Shown here: piece by piece, positions 61,799 to 64,000 of the stretch
Position numbering within the stretch: position 1 is the stretch's first letter
Layout: each line of letters starts with the position of its first letter
Assembly (NCBI RefSeq): GCF_004295585.1
Contig: NZ_AP019400.1
Span: 2,447,501-2,511,500 of the forward strand
Reading direction: 5' to 3'
Length of the DNA: 64,000 bases
Origin: Cohnella abietis
GTDB taxonomy: Bacteria > Bacillota > Bacilli > Paenibacillales > Paenibacillaceae
Notes under the pieces: generated by a model
The model's database searches: none
What the model was told of the DNA's origin: nothing
What the model saw: the letters and a program-made list of their open reading frames with translations, nothing else
Made by a program: the position numbers and the translations under genes

Positions 61799-61831
61799 CA
61801 AAAAATTGGACATCAATAAATCGATTTTTTG
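61799..61831 (+). terminator. Hairpin after the LysE-type gene
   Basis: CAAAAAATTG and CGATTTTTTG pair at nine of ten positions around a 13-base loop, just after the stop. Confidence 0.6.
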
Positions 61832-61868
61832 AATATTCTGTTTCCAGATGAAGCGCTATAATTAGAAC

Positions 61869-62012
61869 GAACTGACGGAAGGTTGGGCGGAACTGTGCGA
61901 TCCGGTCACCGTGACGATGGACAATCTCGCCTTTGCGATGGGAGAGCGACTGGCGACCGCTGTCGCTCCCGGCGAGGAATATCGTTGGCACTTAGAAGTC
62001 AGCGTACGCTGA
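61869..62012 (+). pseudogene. 5'-truncated coding remnant
   Basis: An open frame of 47 residues ends at TGA 62010-62012 and ends in an APGEEYRWHLEVSVR motif. It has no start codon with a ribosome site: the frame is closed by TAG at 61863-61865 and begins mid-protein. It is clearly GC-rich, like the gene after it and unlike the AT-rich bases before it. The ending looks like the final strands of a beta-sandwich or aldose-epimerase-like protein, but I cannot name it. Most of the gene has probably been deleted. Confidence 0.6.
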
Positions 62013-62028
62013 AGAAGGGGCCGAAGCG

Positions 62029-63831
62029 ATGAGATTTATCAGATGGCTGTTAATCAATCGAAGCATTCGGACCAAAATTGTCTGGAGCAGCGTGCTCACC
62101 TCGCTCGTTCCGATGCTTGTCCTTTCCTTCCTATTTTACGAATCCAGCACGAGGTCGCTGGAGCGGACGATGTATCGCAGTACCAATCAGAACGCCCAGT
62201 ACGTGGCCGGTTATCTGAATCAATATTTTCGCGATTTGTCGTCTTCGGCGTTGCAGGTATACGGATTTTCGCATGTCATGAACTTGATGGAGCACGGCAG
62301 CAGTGCAACTGACGAAGACTTCTTCTCGGTGCGCGAATCACTTAAGAACTATTACACTCTCGTCGCTAACAAAAACAAAGATACCGTCATAAAAATTAAG
62401 ATTTTCGGTAAAGACAACAAGCTCCGGGAGTACTGGTCCCGGTCTGCCAGCTACGATTCGATTCCGTTCAACGATAGCATTCCCCATTATGGGGACATGC
62501 TCGATTTGCCTTTCCGGGAGTCGCTCTCCTTTACGTACTTCGACGAAGTCCTAAAGCAGGACTTCTTCGTCTTCGCAATTACGATCTACGACCCTTTCTC
62601 CCGCAGCAAGATTGGCTCGCTCGTCTTCTATATCCAGAAGAAAGAGCTTGCTAAAGTAATTGAAGCGAACAACCAGGCGCCGAACGTTATCGTGCTGCGC
62701 AACTCCCGGGGCGAGACGTTCTACAATACGAACACTAACTATGCCGACCTCGTTCCGCCGTCCTCTGAGCTCGATCCACATTTGAAAAAGAAGCCGAAAG
62801 CCATACAATTCGTGCAGCGCAATGAATTGCTCGTCGGAACGTCCTATCTGGACAATGGCAACTTGACGCTAACGATCGTCTATTCGAACGAAGAGATCAA
62901 GCGGAACCGCAATAATACGTTGTTGATCGCCGTTGGCGCTTGCATCTTCGCGATTCTGTGCATTTCCTTGCTGTCGCTGCTCGCGCAGCAGTACATTACG
63001 CGTCCGATCAAACGGCTAGGCAAGGCGATGAAAATGGTACGCCAAGGCAACTTCCAAGTTACGCTGGATCAGCCTAACCTGTATCGCGACGATATTTCCG
63101 AGCTGACTCGCAACTTTAACTTTATGACGGAAAAAATCTGCGAATTAATCGAGCTGCGCTACCAGATGCAGCTTCGTAATAAGGAAGCGCAGCTGCTCGC
63201 GCTGCAAATGCAGATCAATCCGCATTTTCTGTACAATACGCTGCAGACGATCGGCGGCAAGGCGCTGCTGAACGAAGACTACGACATCCCCGAGATGTGC
63301 CGGTCGCTCGGCGACATGTTCCGCTACAGCTTCTATGAAGGCAACACTGAATCGACGATCGGGCAGGAGCTGGCGCACGTTGGCAACTATTTGTACATTC
63401 AGCAGTTCCGGTTCGAGGATTCGCTTCTGATGGAATTCGACGTGCCGGAAGCGCTAATGGATACGCCCATCATTCGCTTCGTCATGCAGCCGATTATCGA
63501 GAATGCTGTCGTGCATGCGCTCGGCGGGCCAGATGACCGTCAATTGCTCATCCGCGTTAGGGCGTGCGTCGAGGACGAAGCGGTCGTGCTGTCGGTGCGC
63601 GACAACGGTCCCGGCATCCCCGCCCCGAGGCTTGCTGCGTTGCGAGGCGGTTTGGAGATAAAGTCGATGGAAGTGTTTTCCGGTGTCTCGATCGGACTGA
63701 AAAACGTGCACGAGCGCATCCGTCTAGCATACGGCGATCCGTATGGGCTGGCCATCGACAGTAGACCGGACGAAGGGACGGACATTACGATCCGGATTCC
63801 ATACAGAAAGTGGGGGGAGTCATGTGTTTAA
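62029..63831 (+). CDS. YesM-type sensor histidine kinase
   Basis: 600 residues. Membrane helices near 20-40 and 300-322 flank an outer sensor; HAMP follows (ITRPIKRLGKAMKMVRQGNF). The phosphoacceptor is His399 in QINPHFLYNTLQTIGG. ATPase motifs are MQPIIENAVVHAL, VRDNGPGIP and VSIGLKNVHERIRL. GAAGAAGGGG is upstream of the ATG. Codons are markedly richer in GC than in the 41-60 kb region. It overlaps the regulator gene by eight bases. Confidence 0.93.
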   Translation: MRFIRWLLINRSIRTKIVWSSVLTSLVPMLVLSFLFYESSTRSLERTMYRSTNQNAQYVAGYLNQYFRDLSSSALQVYGFSHVMNLMEHGSSATDEDFFSVRESLKNYYTLVANKNKDTVIKIKIFGKDNKLREYWSRSASYDSIPFNDSIPHYGDMLDLPFRESLSFTYFDEVLKQDFFVFAITIYDPFSRSKIGSLVFYIQKKELAKVIEANNQAPNVIVLRNSRGETFYNTNTNYADLVPPSSELDPHLKKKPKAIQFVQRNELLVGTSYLDNGNLTLTIVYSNEEIKRNRNNTLLIAVGACIFAILCISLLSLLAQQYITRPIKRLGKAMKMVRQGNFQVTLDQPNLYRDDISELTRNFNFMTEKICELIELRYQMQLRNKEAQLLALQMQINPHFLYNTLQTIGGKALLNEDYDIPEMCRSLGDMFRYSFYEGNTESTIGQELAHVGNYLYIQQFRFEDSLLMEFDVPEALMDTPIIRFVMQPIIENAVVHALGGPDDRQLLIRVRACVEDEAVVLSVRDNGPGIPAPRLAALRGGLEIKSMEVFSGVSIGLKNVHERIRLAYGDPYGLAIDSRPDEGTDITIRIPYRKWGESCV

Positions 63832-64000
63832 AGTGATGGTCGTCGATGATGAATCTTGGGGACGCAAGTCGGTCAGCAAAATGATCGCTAAGCTGGAGCT
63901 AGACGTCGAAGTGGTTGCGGAAGCGCGCAACGGGGCGGAGGCGCTGGAGCTTATTCCGATCAGCAAGCCGCAAATTATTGTGACGGATATGAATATGCCC
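63824..64000 (+). CDS. YesN-type response regulator, 3' end beyond the window
   Basis: The first 59 codons from GTG 63824 are visible, with GGGGGGAG upstream and an eight-base overlap with the kinase. MVVDDES gives the acidic pocket and VTDMNMP holds the phosphoacceptor Asp (about residue 56). An AraC domain is expected beyond the window because its partner is of YesM type. Confidence 0.92.
   Translation, partial: MFKVMVVDDESWGRKSVSKMIAKLELDVEVVAEARNGAEALELIPISKPQIIVTDMNMP

Noticed and set aside
61869..62012. Functional small gene
   Set aside because: No start codon with a ribosome site; it reads as the last part of a larger protein.
1..64000. Mobile elements, phage genes, CRISPR arrays, tRNA and rRNA
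   Set aside because: No transposase or integrase motifs, no regularly spaced repeats and no tRNA/rRNA-like stretches were seen by eye.

Overview
The window looks like chromosome of a Paenibacillaceae-type, low-to-mid GC Gram-positive. The evidence is strong AGGAGG-type ribosome sites, many GTG and TTG starts, lipoprotein solute-binding proteins with LplB/YtcP-type sugar permeases, YesM/YesN-type two-component pairs that end in AraC domains, and an SLH-domain surface protein. This is inferred from gene content only. I see no rRNA, tRNA, CRISPR array, phage gene or intact insertion sequence. All domain and family names are from reading the sequence, without database searches.

Layout. (1) 1-5.2 kb: end of a surface-glycan cluster, with CDP-glucose 4,6-dehydratase, a ThDP enzyme of the acetolactate-synthase fold (possibly a branched-sugar synthase like YerE) and two translationally coupled GT2 glycosyltransferases. 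(2) 5.5-17.4 kb: a sugar-use operon with a membrane-bound AraC regulator, two permeases and a lipoprotein, then an aldo/keto reductase, a GH43 glycosidase, a lactonase-type amidohydrolase, an unrecognised 649-residue protein and an L-rhamnose mutarotase-like protein. Together these suggest oxidative breakdown of a deoxyhexose- or pentose-containing glycan. (3) 17.6-25.6 kb: housekeeping and stress genes, with a CPA1 antiporter, a secreted Lys/Ala/Pro repeat protein, an OmpR/HK pair, an M24 peptidase-like protein and a membrane-fused alpha/beta hydrolase behind a long structured leader.

(4) 25.8-36.5 kb: a mannoside module with a GH2 beta-mannosidase (minus strand), an AraC regulator, two permeases, a lipoprotein and a YesM/YesN pair. 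(5) 36.8-56.0 kb: a second YesM/YesN pair, lipoprotein, two permeases and a six-hairpin glycosidase-like protein. These are followed by the most striking part: two large secreted proteins that each carry cohesin AND dockerin modules (46313-49762 and 53068-56031), a cohesin-SLH surface anchor (49880-50908) and a GH36 alpha-galactosidase. This reads as a compact cellulosome-like surface system. Beta-mannosidase plus alpha-galactosidase in neighbouring modules would suit a galactomannan-like substrate, which is an inference.

(6) 56.3-61.8 kb: a family-3 type binding lipoprotein with an LLM flavin monooxygenase, a divergent LysR regulator, an MFS exporter with an 11-G tract, and a LysE-type exporter. 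(7) 61.87-64.0 kb: a more GC-rich segment that opens with a 5'-truncated gene remnant and continues into a third YesM/YesN pair, cut by the window end. No ABC ATPase gene accompanies any of the three sugar transporters, so a shared MsmK-type ATPase elsewhere is likely.
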